Below, piece by piece: positions 17,366 to 24,997 of a DNA stretch of 64,000 nucleotides. Both the position numbers and the translations under genes were made by a program. The DNA comes from Chryseobacterium sp. GTDB taxonomy: Bacteria; Bacteroidota; Bacteroidia; Flavobacteriales; Weeksellaceae. Numbering within the stretch: the stretch's first letter is position 1; each line of letters starts with the position of its first letter. The stretch is taken from assembly GCA_027492795.1 (NCBI GenBank), contig JAPUEB010000032.1:1-64000 (forward strand). Reading direction: 5' to 3'. The notes below the pieces were generated by a model. It was not told the DNA's origin. It worked only from the letters and a program-made list of their open reading frames with translations, and did no database searches.

Positions 17366-18541
17366 TTATTCCTTTTCATCCGGGCTCACTTTCTCCAAAA
17401 AATAATAAAATCCCACTCCAAAAAGAACTGAAGTTACCGCCGCCAAAACAAAACTTCCGATAAGGTATTGCAGCAAATGCTCCTTTACCAGCTCAAAAGT
17501 AAATTCTTGATCGAAAAAATTGACGTTTGTTCCCAGAAAAAATCCGCCAATTGCCAAAGAAATCCCGACAATAAAAGGAATAAACGGTGGAATACTGATG
17601 TTGGAAAAAGCGAAAGCTAAAACTTTATTTAATTTTAAAAGTACGGCTAAAGAAATGGTAATAAAAGTCTGAAATCCCCAAAACGGCGACAATCCTACAA
17701 AAGTTCCCAATGCGATGGAAAACGCCTTGTTTCGGTTGCTTCCGTCGCTTTCCAGAACGTCTTCTTTTACAAATTGTTTAAGGCTTTTTTTTTTGAAATT
17801 GCGGATGAAGTTTCTCGGCGCAATGTAGAAAATCGTAATCAATACCAAAACCGTATTCAAAATGCTGATTCTGGTAAAATCTTTGAACGGTCGGAAGTGC
17901 GAAACGCGTTCTTCCGGATCGTACAAAACTTTCACGGGAACGTCTTTCACCGGAATTCCTTTCCATGCGGTTCTTACGATGATTTCTATTTCAAATTCAA
18001 ACTTCGGGGTGTAATATTTTTTTGGAATTTTCAGAAGCGGATATAATCGATAACCAGATTGGGTGTCTTCCAATTTAATTCCTGTTTCAAACCAAAACCA
18101 AAAACTGGAAATTCGGTTTCCGAAACTGCTTTTTTTCGGAATTCCTTCCTGTTCCATATTTCGGTTTCCGATGAGCAAGACGTCGTTGCCTTCTTTCAGC
18201 AATGCCTCTACAAAAACCGGAATATCGTCTGGAAAATGCTGTCCATCTGAATCGATGGTTATTGCGTGATGAAAACCAAGTTCCAGAGCGTTTTTAAAAC
18301 CAATTTTCAGTGCATTTCCTTTTCCCTGATTTTTTTCTAAAGAAATGACGGTTATCTTCGGATAGTTTTTCAGGATTTCTGCGGTGGAATCCGTAGAACC
18401 GTCATTCACCACAATAATTTGGTCTGTAAACAACAAAACGCCGTCAACTACACGTTGCAGCGTTTTGTGATTGTTATACGTCGGAATAATGACGCAGATT
18501 TTCTTTTCTAAAATGGCATTCTGAACTTCAGAAATCGTCAT
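17366..18541 (-). CDS. GT2 glycosyltransferase fused to a DUF2062 membrane domain
   Basis: A 391-residue protein. Residues about 12-225 form a GT-A fold: VVNDGSTDST near 45-54, SDGQHFPDD near 98-106 (DxD region) and TQSGYRLYP. Residues about 270-385 form a DUF2062-like membrane domain with several hydrophobic helices (AFSIALGTFVGLSPFWGFQT and on). Such GT2 proteins often act on polyprenyl-phosphate or lipid carriers. I recall similar genes in flexirubin and aryl polyene loci, where one could glycosylate the pigment or its lipid partner. It is the last gene of the right arm and is followed by the spacer. Confidence 0.85.
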   Translation of the reverse strand: MTISEVQNAILEKKICVIIPTYNNHKTLQRVVDGVLLFTDQIIVVNDGSTDSTAEILKNYPKITVISLEKNQGKGNALKIGFKNALELGFHHAITIDSDGQHFPDDIPVFVEALLKEGNDVLLIGNRNMEQEGIPKKSSFGNRISSFWFWFETGIKLEDTQSGYRLYPLLKIPKKYYTPKFEFEIEIIVRTAWKGIPVKDVPVKVLYDPEERVSHFRPFKDFTRISILNTVLVLITIFYIAPRNFIRNFKKKSLKQFVKEDVLESDGSNRNKAFSIALGTFVGLSPFWGFQTFITISLAVLLKLNKVLAFAFSNISIPPFIPFIVGISLAIGGFFLGTNVNFFDQEFTFELVKEHLLQYLIGSFVLAAVTSVLFGVGFYYFLEKVSPDEKE

Positions 18542-18582
18542 GGTTTTTAATTATTCCGATGGTGTTTTTATCAGTCCTAAAT

Positions 18583-18692
18583 TAATTTTCTTCGATTTTC
18601 CCCAACCCTTCCTTCGACTTCGCTCAGGATGACAAGGAGCGAAGAAAAATCAATTTCCTCCCTTTAGGGTTGGGAAAAAGAAATTGATTTTT
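18583..18692. repeat. Long palindromic intergenic repeat, copy B
   Basis: CCCCAACCCTTCCTTCGACT through CGCTCAGGATGACAAGGAGC and GAAGAAAAATCAATTTCC pairs back to CTCCCTTTAGGGTTGGG. Both ends carry complementary ATT/AAT tracts, so the whole unit of about 110 bp can fold on itself. It lies between the GT2 gene and the 159-residue secreted protein gene. Confidence 0.8.
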
Positions 18693-18716
18693 TTGATAGT
18701 AATAACACCATCATAT

Positions 18717-19196
18717 TTATTTCAACGAAGCTCTATCAGCAGTGGTAAAACTTTTACTTTGAGCGGCAAATTTTTTAATATAGGCTTTCAGCGCACTGTT
18801 TTGCGACGAAAAGTTTTTCAAAATGAATGCTTTGTCGGTTGCCAAATTCGTATTGTATTTGATGAATTTTGGCAAACTTTCCTGTACGCTCATGCGAATT
18901 ACTCGAAGTTCTACATTGTCGTTATCGCTTTTTATGATGCTTTCTAACGATTTCACACCTTCTGTGATGATTTTTTTTCGCCCTTCACCCACTGCAAATT
19001 TTGCCTGAACAATTTTTGCGGCAGCTTTATAGCCATTCATTGTAGAGCCGGATTCTGCACCATTTACCAACTTAGAAAAAGCTTCTGCGTTGGCTTTTGA
19101 AAGATGAGCGGAAGAATATTTGTCCCGAATATTTTCTAAACTTGATGCTTGAAAAAACAAGATAAATGAGGTTATTAGCGTGAATATCAGTTTCAT
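18717..19196 (-). CDS. Small secreted protein of unknown function (flexirubin locus)
   Basis: A 159-residue protein with a signal peptide (MKLIFTLITSFILFFQASS). The mature part is helical and charged, with repeated Lys/Ala stretches (SKANAEAFSKLVNGAESG, GYKAAAKIVQAKFAVGEGRKKI). There are no cysteines or metal-binding motifs. It ends before repeat copy B and starts 2 bases after the hot-dog dehydratase gene, so it is probably in the same operon. I do not recognise the family by name. A periplasmic helper in pigment transport is possible, but not shown. Confidence 0.75.
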   Translation of the reverse strand: MKLIFTLITSFILFFQASSLENIRDKYSSAHLSKANAEAFSKLVNGAESGSTMNGYKAAAKIVQAKFAVGEGRKKIITEGVKSLESIIKSDNDNVELRVIRMSVQESLPKFIKYNTNLATDKAFILKNFSSQNSALKAYIKKFAAQSKSFTTADRASLK

Positions 19197-19198
19197 AA

Positions 19199-19570
19199 CT
19201 AAATTATTTTATAATTAACCGACATTTTCAGTGCAATAGTCTCGCCAAAAAGGGTTGTGTTTTTTACTTTTACCTGTTCAGCATCTTCTGAAATGCTTAC
19301 ATCCAGAGTAAGTTCGGGCGTTTCATCGGGATTGATGATTGCCATGAATTTTACATTATTTGCCGAAGTAAGAAACAGTTTTTTAGCCAAAATTTCTTCT
19401 GAAAGATCTTTCACGATCTGCATCATGCAAACTCCGGGAGCAACAGGATTTCCTGGGAAATGTCCTTTGAAAATCTCGTGAGAAGGGTTTAGGGTAATCT
19501 TCGCACTGTAGCTTCCGTTTTCCGTTTTTTCGCAGGAATTTAGCGTGTAAAAATCTTTCAGAATACTCAT
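19199..19570 (-). CDS. Hot-dog 3-hydroxyacyl-ACP dehydratase
   Basis: A 123-residue single hot-dog domain. The motif FKGHFPGNPVAPGVCMMQI (residues about 34-52) carries the family's catalytic histidine and the G-x-P-V-x-PG signature of FabZ/ApeI-like dehydratases. It should dehydrate 3-hydroxyacyl-ACP to the enoyl form, one double bond per cycle, in polyene synthesis. It is tightly packed with its neighbours (2 bases to the next gene, 19 bases from the upstream barrel gene). Two more hot-dog genes lie at 35958 and 36414; this one has the GHFP-type site, unlike the PHR-type site of 35958. Confidence 0.85.
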   Translation of the reverse strand: MSILKDFYTLNSCEKTENGSYSAKITLNPSHEIFKGHFPGNPVAPGVCMMQIVKDLSEEILAKKLFLTSANNVKFMAIINPDETPELTLDVSISEDAEQVKVKNTTLFGETIALKMSVNYKII

Positions 19571-19589
19571 TTTTTAGATTTTTTTTGAA

Positions 19590-20195
19590 TTATTTTCCTA
19601 CAGGAAAAGTGAAATAAGCTCCCGCAGAAATTACCACGTTGTTATGGTTTGCATCTTCTGAAATAATTGGGATAATTCCTCTCTTGAAACGCGCCTCTAC
19701 ACCAATGTTATCGGTAATATCGTAACCAGCTCCCAACTGAATCCCAAAATCGAATGGAACATCCACATCTTTGTTGGAATCTAACTGAATATCCAAAAAC
19801 GGAGCAATATTCACGTTGAAACGATCCATATAAAACTTGTTTACCAAGCCCATTCCTACGTAAGAAACGTTGAAATTAGTGGTTTTGTTCTGTCCGTTTT
19901 CTTTGTAATTAATTTCAGCACCTTGTCTGGAATAGTTGATTTCCGGTTGCAAAGCATACAGTTTTGAAAAACGGATATTTGCCTGAAAACCAGCATAAAA
20001 ATCAGCCTTTGTCTTGATGGTGTAATCCGAAGTTACTGGGGAAGAATTATACCAAGAACTCCCATAAATAATGTTGTTGCTTCCTTTGGATAATTTCGCA
20101 AAATTTACCCCAGTTCTTAATCCTGGGTTAAAAGTTACTTGCGCCATTGCAAAAGTTCCTGCGATTGCAAAAAGCATTAAAAACAATTTTTTCAT
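19590..20195 (-). CDS. Outer-membrane beta-barrel protein
   Basis: A 201-residue protein with a signal peptide (MKKLFLMLFAIAGTFAMAQ) and alternating-hydrophobic strands typical of the small PorT/OMP_b-brl group: TFNPGLRTGVNFAKLSKG near the start, FYAGFQANIRFSKLYALQPEINYSRQ in the middle and FGIQLGAGYDITDNIGVEARFK near the end, closing with GAYFTFPVGK. About eight strands are likely. In the pigment locus it may assist insertion or display of flexirubin in the outer membrane; no specific function can be read. Confidence 0.8.
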   Translation of the reverse strand: MKKLFLMLFAIAGTFAMAQVTFNPGLRTGVNFAKLSKGSNNIIYGSSWYNSSPVTSDYTIKTKADFYAGFQANIRFSKLYALQPEINYSRQGAEINYKENGQNKTTNFNVSYVGMGLVNKFYMDRFNVNIAPFLDIQLDSNKDVDVPFDFGIQLGAGYDITDNIGVEARFKRGIIPIISEDANHNNVVISAGAYFTFPVGK

Positions 20196-20207
20196 TTTTT
20201 TAAAGTT

Positions 20208-20840
20208 TTAATTTTCTGATATTTTTTTAATATTGATTTTGATTTTGAAGTCTTTGTGAATCAGCTCAATTTCGTCTGCGAAGATAGGATTTTTCGCCTC
20301 AAAACTAAAATTTATTTTCTCTTTTCCTCCTTCTGTAAAGATGATTTTTTTCAGCAAATCCGAATTTTTTTCTTTAAAAAGATAATATTTTTCATCGCCT
20401 GTTTTTGAGGTGTAAATTTTGAAATTTTGATTCTCGAAACCTTCCGAAACAGTATATTTTTCATTTAACAACATCCTAAAATCCTTTTCCAGAAATTTTT
20501 TCACCATTTCACGGTCTAAATCGGGAACTAAATAATTGACTTTAAAATGTTTTTGTGAAATCTCAAAATCCAGCATTTTATTGCCAAAATCGGTTGTCAT
20601 TACAACTCTATGATTGTTTTCCGATATTTTTTTGATGATCAAAATTCCGCTGATGTCGTTTCCATAAATAGAAATTTGAGCTTTGTAGAGATAATCGGTT
20701 TCTTTATTGCTGAAATACAGATTTTCCACCAGATTTTTGTCCGTAGAAATAGGATTTGCGTTTTCCAGCATAAAACTTTTGCAGGAATTGGTGAGAAATA
20801 GGAAGCTAGAAAGAAAAAGCAGAAGCAGGAACCGGCGCAT
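20208..20840 (-). CDS. Lipoprotein of unknown function paired with the LolA-like gene
   Basis: A 210-residue protein with a lipobox (FLSSFLFLTNSCKS; lipid cysteine about residue 20). The mature part alternates hydrophobic and charged residues (DISGILIIKKISENNHRVVMT), suggesting a beta-rich shell like LolB or other lipid-binding folds. Its ATG at 20840 overlaps the end of the LolA-like gene by 35 bases, a strong sign of coupled translation. The LolA-like plus lipoprotein pair suggests a LolA/LolB-like relay for moving a hydrophobic product, perhaps the pigment, to the outer membrane (inference). Confidence 0.8.
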   Translation of the reverse strand: MRRFLLLLFLSSFLFLTNSCKSFMLENANPISTDKNLVENLYFSNKETDYLYKAQISIYGNDISGILIIKKISENNHRVVMTTDFGNKMLDFEISQKHFKVNYLVPDLDREMVKKFLEKDFRMLLNEKYTVSEGFENQNFKIYTSKTGDEKYYLFKEKNSDLLKKIIFTEGGKEKINFSFEAKNPIFADEIELIHKDFKIKINIKKISEN

Positions 20841-21426
20841 TTACTTTGGTATTTTTAAACTCGATAGTTGTAGTGTCGCCAGAAGCTTCCAACATATTTA
20901 CTTTGGATGCGGTGGTTTTTCCGGCAGGAAAATAAATTTCCACTTGCTTCACATACTTTAAAAGCTGTGCAGATTTCGGAACGAATCTCGCGATGTTGTG
21001 CGTAGAGTTTTTAAAATAACTTACCGTAAATTCAGGATCGGTGAAGAGGTTTCCACTTGCGCTTCCCACAATTAGCTTATTTATTTTTTCAAACATTTTG
21101 CTTTTGGCATCTACAGAAGATTTTTTTCCCTGATCGTTGATGTAGATTTTATTGTTTTTGAAAACAATGCTGTATTGATAAGGTTTTGTATAACTCCAGC
21201 TTAACAAATTCGGACTTTGAAAAGCCATTTTTCCGCTCGTAACGATGTCTTTATTCAGAAAATCCATTTTTTTGGTCTGTACGAAATCGTTTTGAAGGGT
21301 TTTGAACTGTTTGCTTTCAAAAGTTACTTGGTACACAAAATCTTTTATTTCGGCAACTGTCATCTTCGTTTGTGAAAAAGCGAAAGACGAACATAAAATG
21401 CTGAATATGAGCAATAATTTTTTCAT
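20806..21426 (-). CDS. LolA-like periplasmic lipid carrier
   Basis: A 206-residue protein with a signal peptide (MKKLLLIFSILCSSFAFSQ) and LolA landmarks: FKTLQNDFVQTKKMDFLNKD, SGKMAFQSPNLLSWSYTKP and FKNNKIYINDQGKKS. LolA folds have an open beta-barrel that carries acyl chains across the periplasm. Aryl polyene clusters usually hold such a gene, distinct from housekeeping lolA, so pigment or lipid-precursor transport is likely. It heads the subgroup 21426-17366, after a palindromic repeat. Confidence 0.88.
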   Translation of the reverse strand: MKKLLLIFSILCSSFAFSQTKMTVAEIKDFVYQVTFESKQFKTLQNDFVQTKKMDFLNKDIVTSGKMAFQSPNLLSWSYTKPYQYSIVFKNNKIYINDQGKKSSVDAKSKMFEKINKLIVGSASGNLFTDPEFTVSYFKNSTHNIARFVPKSAQLLKYVKQVEIYFPAGKTTASKVNMLEASGDTTTIEFKNTKVNAPVPASAFSF

Positions 21427-21462
21427 TTTTTTTAGATTAAGAATCTGTTAAAACTTTTAAAA

Positions 21463-21582
21463 TGAGCCTTAATTTGTTTTCCCCAACCCTAAAGGGAGCA
21501 AATTAAGGCTCATTTAGGAGGGGAAATTGATTTTCTTCGCTCCCTTTAGGGTTGGGGAAAACGAAGAAAATTAATTTCTTAT
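21463..21582. repeat. Long palindromic intergenic repeat, copy C
   Basis: CCCCAACCCTAAAGGGAGCA and TCCCTTTAGGGTTGGGG flank two shorter nested copies of TTAAGGCTCATTT and GAAATTGATTTTCTTCGC. This copy is a double unit: ATGAGCCTTAATTTG at the left end recurs inverted as AATTAAGGCTCAT 30 bases on. It lies between the deacetylase and LolA-like genes. Confidence 0.8.
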
Positions 21583-22353
21583 TGATTTTTTAGAATAGTT
21601 AGTTATATCAAAATCAAAAATTTCGGAAACCGTTACGCTCCGATAGTTTTCGCGCTGCAAAAATAACAATATTTGTTCCAATACTCGAAACGATTTTTCG
21701 GAGGTGTCGTGTAGTAAGATAACGCTTCCTGAATTGATGTTGGGCAAGATTCTATTCAAAATTTTTTCTTCGTCTTTAATGGCGGTATCAAAAGAACGAA
21801 TATTCCAACCGATGGATTTTTTGCCGGATTTTTGGATGGCTTTTGCAATATTAGGATTGATAATTCCGAAAGGAGGTCGGTATAAATTGGTTTTGATATT
21901 GCCTTTTTCAAAAATTATCAAATCATTTTGTTTAATTTCCTCCATCATTTTTTGGGTGGAAAGAAAACCGGTATTGTTGCCGTGCGAAAAGCTGTGATTG
22001 CCAATTTCGTGACCGTCTGCAATGATTTGTTTAAAAATTTGAGGATGTTTTTCAATCTGTTTTCCGATGCAGAAAAAAGTGGCTTTCTGGTCGAAGTTTT
22101 TTAATAATTCTAAAAATTTTGGGGTAGATTGTGTTGGTCCGTCATCAAAAGTGATGGCGATTTTTCTTTCCTTAACTGTAGGATTGTGAATGTAACTTTT
22201 TAAAAACCAATGAAAATCCATATTTACCACACCCAAAAATGTGATGAATGAAAACACCAGAAAAGCAATTAAATAAAGAAACCAAGCTGCTTTTAGAAAA
22301 TAGAGAAGCAGGAGAACAAAGATGAAGAAAAAAACCGAAATCCGGAACTTCAT
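21571..22353 (-). CDS. Membrane-anchored NodB-type polysaccharide deacetylase
   Basis: A 260-residue protein with one or two N-terminal membrane segments (residues about 5-45), then a NodB fold: ITFDDGPTQSTPKFL (catalytic Asp pair), GHEIGNHSFSHG (metal-binding His pair), YRPPFG, and SVILLHD near the end. Such enzymes remove acetyl groups from sugar polymers or lipid-linked sugars. Similar genes occur in flexirubin loci. It starts 3 bases after the stop of the XRE gene, so the two are likely cotranscribed. The C-terminal 12 bases overlap repeat copy C. Confidence 0.88.
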   Translation of the reverse strand: MKFRISVFFFIFVLLLLYFLKAAWFLYLIAFLVFSFITFLGVVNMDFHWFLKSYIHNPTVKERKIAITFDDGPTQSTPKFLELLKNFDQKATFFCIGKQIEKHPQIFKQIIADGHEIGNHSFSHGNNTGFLSTQKMMEEIKQNDLIIFEKGNIKTNLYRPPFGIINPNIAKAIQKSGKKSIGWNIRSFDTAIKDEEKILNRILPNINSGSVILLHDTSEKSFRVLEQILLFLQRENYRSVTVSEIFDFDITNYSKKSIRN

Positions 22354-22356
22354 TTA

Positions 22357-22722
22357 TTAATTATTTTTTTTCGTAATAATTTCTTTAAAAATAATATCCT
22401 GATTTTTAACCAAATCGGAAATCATTTGCTGGTTTTCTAATATTTTTTCAATAATTTCGTTAGATAATGTATAATTGAAAACAGAATTGGTGGAATTTAT
22501 TAGATTTGGACTATTATTAAAAGTATTATTGTTGAAAGAGTACTCTTTGTCTTCCGACATAAGTTCATCTTTTAAAATGCCGTAGAAGTTGCAAAGCAAA
22601 TTGATATTGTCGAAGCCGGGTTTTGCGAGGTCGCTTTCCCATTTTCCGTACGCGGTTTTTGAAATGCCAAGTTCTTCAGCTACTTTTTCTCGGGTCAGAT
22701 TTTTGGAAACCCTTAAATCCAT
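22357..22722 (-). CDS. XRE-family helix-turn-helix regulator
   Basis: A 121-residue protein with an N-terminal HTH_3 domain: LRVSKNLTREKVAEELGISKTAYGKWESDLAKPGFDNINLLCNFYGI at about residues 3-49. The C-terminal half (NSTNSVFNYTLSNEIIEKIL and on) is probably helical and could mediate dimer contacts. The reading frame is closed by a stop a few codons upstream, so the ATG at 22722 is the start. It is divergent from a small secreted protein gene at 22865, a typical layout for autoregulation of a shared region. It may control the pigment genes or only its neighbours. Confidence 0.85.
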   Translation of the reverse strand: MDLRVSKNLTREKVAEELGISKTAYGKWESDLAKPGFDNINLLCNFYGILKDELMSEDKEYSFNNNTFNNSPNLINSTNSVFNYTLSNEIIEKILENQQMISDLVKNQDIIFKEIITKKNN

Positions 22723-22864
22723 TAGTTTTTTACCAAGTCTCTTTTAATAAATTTTCATCAAATTTAAAAATAAACTTTAGTAAACCAAAAATAAACTTTA
22801 GTTTTCTATTATATCAAATTATGGTAATAAGTTTGGATTGTTTAATAATTAAAATTTTATTATC

Positions 22865-23071
22865 ATGAAAAAAATTCTTACATTGTCAGCGCTATTTTTG
22901 TTCTCACTTTCTGCAATAGCACAAACACTCATGTTTAAAACTTCCTGTAGTAATGACTACATTCCTGTTAGAGGGATAGAAAACTTGACTAGAAGTGAGT
23001 TGATAACCTTGTTAAAGGACATTAATGAAATCAATTGTGGTACTAAAAACGTTACAATTACCTTTAGTTAA
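22865..23071 (+). CDS. Small secreted protein, 68 residues
   Basis: A short gene with a convincing signal peptide (MKKILTLSALFLFSLSAIAQ). The mature part of about 48 residues has two cysteines (KTSCSNDY and EINCGTK) that could form one disulfide. No family is recognised. It lies divergent to an XRE regulator and is followed at once by a strong hairpin terminator, so it is transcribed alone. It could be a small surface or signalling protein; nothing shows an antimicrobial role. Confidence 0.7.
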   Translation: MKKILTLSALFLFSLSAIAQTLMFKTSCSNDYIPVRGIENLTRSELITLLKDINEINCGTKNVTITFS

Positions 23072-23083
23072 TAAATAATTAAT

Positions 23084-23118
23084 AAAGAAACTGTCCGAAT
23101 TTCGGACAGTTTCTTTTT
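23084..23118 (+). terminator. Strong hairpin terminator after the 68-residue protein gene
   Basis: A nearly perfect 16-bp stem, AAAGAAACTGTCCGAA (23084-23099) and its complement (23101-23116), ends in TTTCTTTTTG. It separates the small gene from the GLPGLI gene. Confidence 0.88.
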
Positions 23119-23127
23119 GTAAAAATC

Positions 23128-23919
23128 ATGAAAATCTTACTTACCCTTTTCTTTTCTTGTTTGATTATACTTGTATTTTCGCAGAAAGGCTTTGATTCTG
23201 AAATTGAAGCCAAGTATGAATTAAATTACAAATTAAAAAACACAAAAGATGCACCTACAGAACAAACGAATTTTATTCTTTTAGCAAATAAATCAGAATC
23301 CTATTTCAAAAGCATGAATGTTTATGTGGGAGATTCTTTATTATACTTCAAAAAAATAAAAGAAACAGGAAATTTAGAGGTTGATTCTAAAACTTTTTGG
23401 AATTATTCTTCTGATTTCATGGAGAATATTGGTGTAACCTCAGGGAAAATTTACTTTAGTTCGGAAAACAATTACCAATACGAAGAGCCCAATAATATCA
23501 GTTGGACTCTAAAAAAAGAATTTAAGAGAATAGGTAATCTTAACTGTCAAAGGGCAGAAACTGTAAAATATGGAAGAAAATGGACTGCATATTTTTGTGC
23601 TGATATTCCTTTCCCATTTGGTCCTTACAAATTTAATAAATTGCCTGGTTTAATTATTGAAATTTTTGATGATAAGGATGATTATCATTATAAACTTTAT
23701 AGTCTTAAGAAAAGAAAATCTACTTGTAGCTTTGCTAACTATTATGTGAAAGCAAAAAAAGTAGAGAAAAAAAAGGTTTTCAACTATAAAAGAAACTTAT
23801 TAGCAAACACTAGTAGATTTGATCAACATATTGACGATCCAGAAATGTTGCAAAAACTTAAAGCTAAAAGTGCAGAGAAAGCAAAAATATTTAATCCAAT
23901 TGAACTTGCAATAGATTAG
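23128..23919 (+). CDS. GLPGLI-family secreted protein
   Basis: A 263-residue protein with a signal peptide (MKILLTLFFSCLIILVFSQ). It carries the family hallmark in the form NKLPGLIIEIFDDKDDY (about residues 171-187), preceded by ADIPFPFGPYKF. These Bacteroidetes proteins are abundant and secreted, but their function is unknown. It faces the CLF gene convergently, with only 13 bases between the stops. With the XRE and small secreted genes it forms a block that splits the pigment arm. Confidence 0.88.
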   Translation: MKILLTLFFSCLIILVFSQKGFDSEIEAKYELNYKLKNTKDAPTEQTNFILLANKSESYFKSMNVYVGDSLLYFKKIKETGNLEVDSKTFWNYSSDFMENIGVTSGKIYFSSENNYQYEEPNNISWTLKKEFKRIGNLNCQRAETVKYGRKWTAYFCADIPFPFGPYKFNKLPGLIIEIFDDKDDYHYKLYSLKKRKSTCSFANYYVKAKKVEKKKVFNYKRNLLANTSRFDQHIDDPEMLQKLKAKSAEKAKIFNPIELAID

Positions 23920-23932
23920 AACCAAGAGTATT

Positions 23933-24997
23933 TTATATTGTTTTCAAAAAAATCAAGCAATGATCCTCTCCGCCAAGATGATTATAAATCAACACATTTC
24001 CAATTTTTTCTTTTGAAACGTCATTAATTTTCATCACTAGCGGAATTTCTTGTTTTTTCAGGATATGATTCGCCATAAAAAAAGCAAAACCACTTGCAGT
24101 ATTGTATTCTCCGCACAAATGTTTGAAGTAAAGTTGCGCCGAATTTTCAAAAAGAGGAAGTGCATTTTTGTAATATTCATCAGAGGTCGTATCGCCGCTG
24201 AAACCAAGCATAACTACATCAATTTCAGAATTTTTCAAACCATTTTTCGCTAAAAATTCTTCAATAAAAGTGGGAATTTCCTCTTTTTCCAAACGGTTGA
24301 TGAACGTAACATCCACCAGTTCAGAATAAGAATTTTCCGTTTTTTCTGAACTGATGACAAAAAACGATGAACCTTCACCCCAAATCACGCCACTAGTTTT
24401 GGAATTTAGAAAATCTACAGGCAAATCTTCTTCTTTTTTTACCGTTCCGTTCAGTTGGTAAAGCTCCATGGTTCGGGAAGCTTTTTCGTCGGTTGCACCT
24501 ATCAAGATGTTTTCTGCATCATCGTACTGAATTTGCAGTTTTCCGTCCAATAAGCTCATTTCCAGAGAAGAACCCGTGTTTACGTAGGTGAAATTGTAAG
24601 CGTGACAAGTTTTTACCAAAGCAATTTGCCCTGCAACTGTATTGTGTGTGGATTGTATAAAATGTGTCGGTGTGAGAAACTGTTCATCATTTTCGATAAC
24701 GTTTTTTAGGAATTTTTCGCTGTCTTCTTCGCAACCCATTCCTGTTCCTACGATAATTGCGTCCGGTTGTTCTATTCCCGCTTCTTCCATGGCTTTTTGC
24801 GCAGCTACAGAACTCATTTTCACGGTTTTCGACATCCTGCGGATTAAAGCAGGTGGAATATAATCTTTATAATTGGGAGCGATTGCATTGAGGAAAAGTT
24901 GGCTGTTTTCCGGCTGTAAATTTTCAAAAAAACCTTCATCCAAAGTATTTTGAACGGAAATGCATTGCGCACTGTTTACATAAACCTTCTTCATCAT
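23933..24997 (-). CDS. Ketosynthase-like chain-length factor (inactive KS partner)
   Basis: A 354-residue thiolase-fold protein paired with the KS gene upstream; their ends overlap by 4 bases (ATGA, 24994-24997). All three catalytic positions are lost: the Cys region reads VNTGSSLEMS with G142 in place of Cys, the first His region reads LGFSGDTTSDE, and the second reads LCGEYNTASG with Glu in place of His. It is therefore a chain-length factor (CLF) like ApeC, which forms a heterodimer with the active KS ApeO in the E. coli aryl polyene system. It probably sets polyene length by shaping the pocket. Confidence 0.85.
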   Translation of the reverse strand: MMKKVYVNSAQCISVQNTLDEGFFENLQPENSQLFLNAIAPNYKDYIPPALIRRMSKTVKMSSVAAQKAMEEAGIEQPDAIIVGTGMGCEEDSEKFLKNVIENDEQFLTPTHFIQSTHNTVAGQIALVKTCHAYNFTYVNTGSSLEMSLLDGKLQIQYDDAENILIGATDEKASRTMELYQLNGTVKKEEDLPVDFLNSKTSGVIWGEGSSFFVISSEKTENSYSELVDVTFINRLEKEEIPTFIEEFLAKNGLKNSEIDVVMLGFSGDTTSDEYYKNALPLFENSAQLYFKHLCGEYNTASGFAFFMANHILKKQEIPLVMKINDVSKEKIGNVLIYNHLGGEDHCLIFLKTI

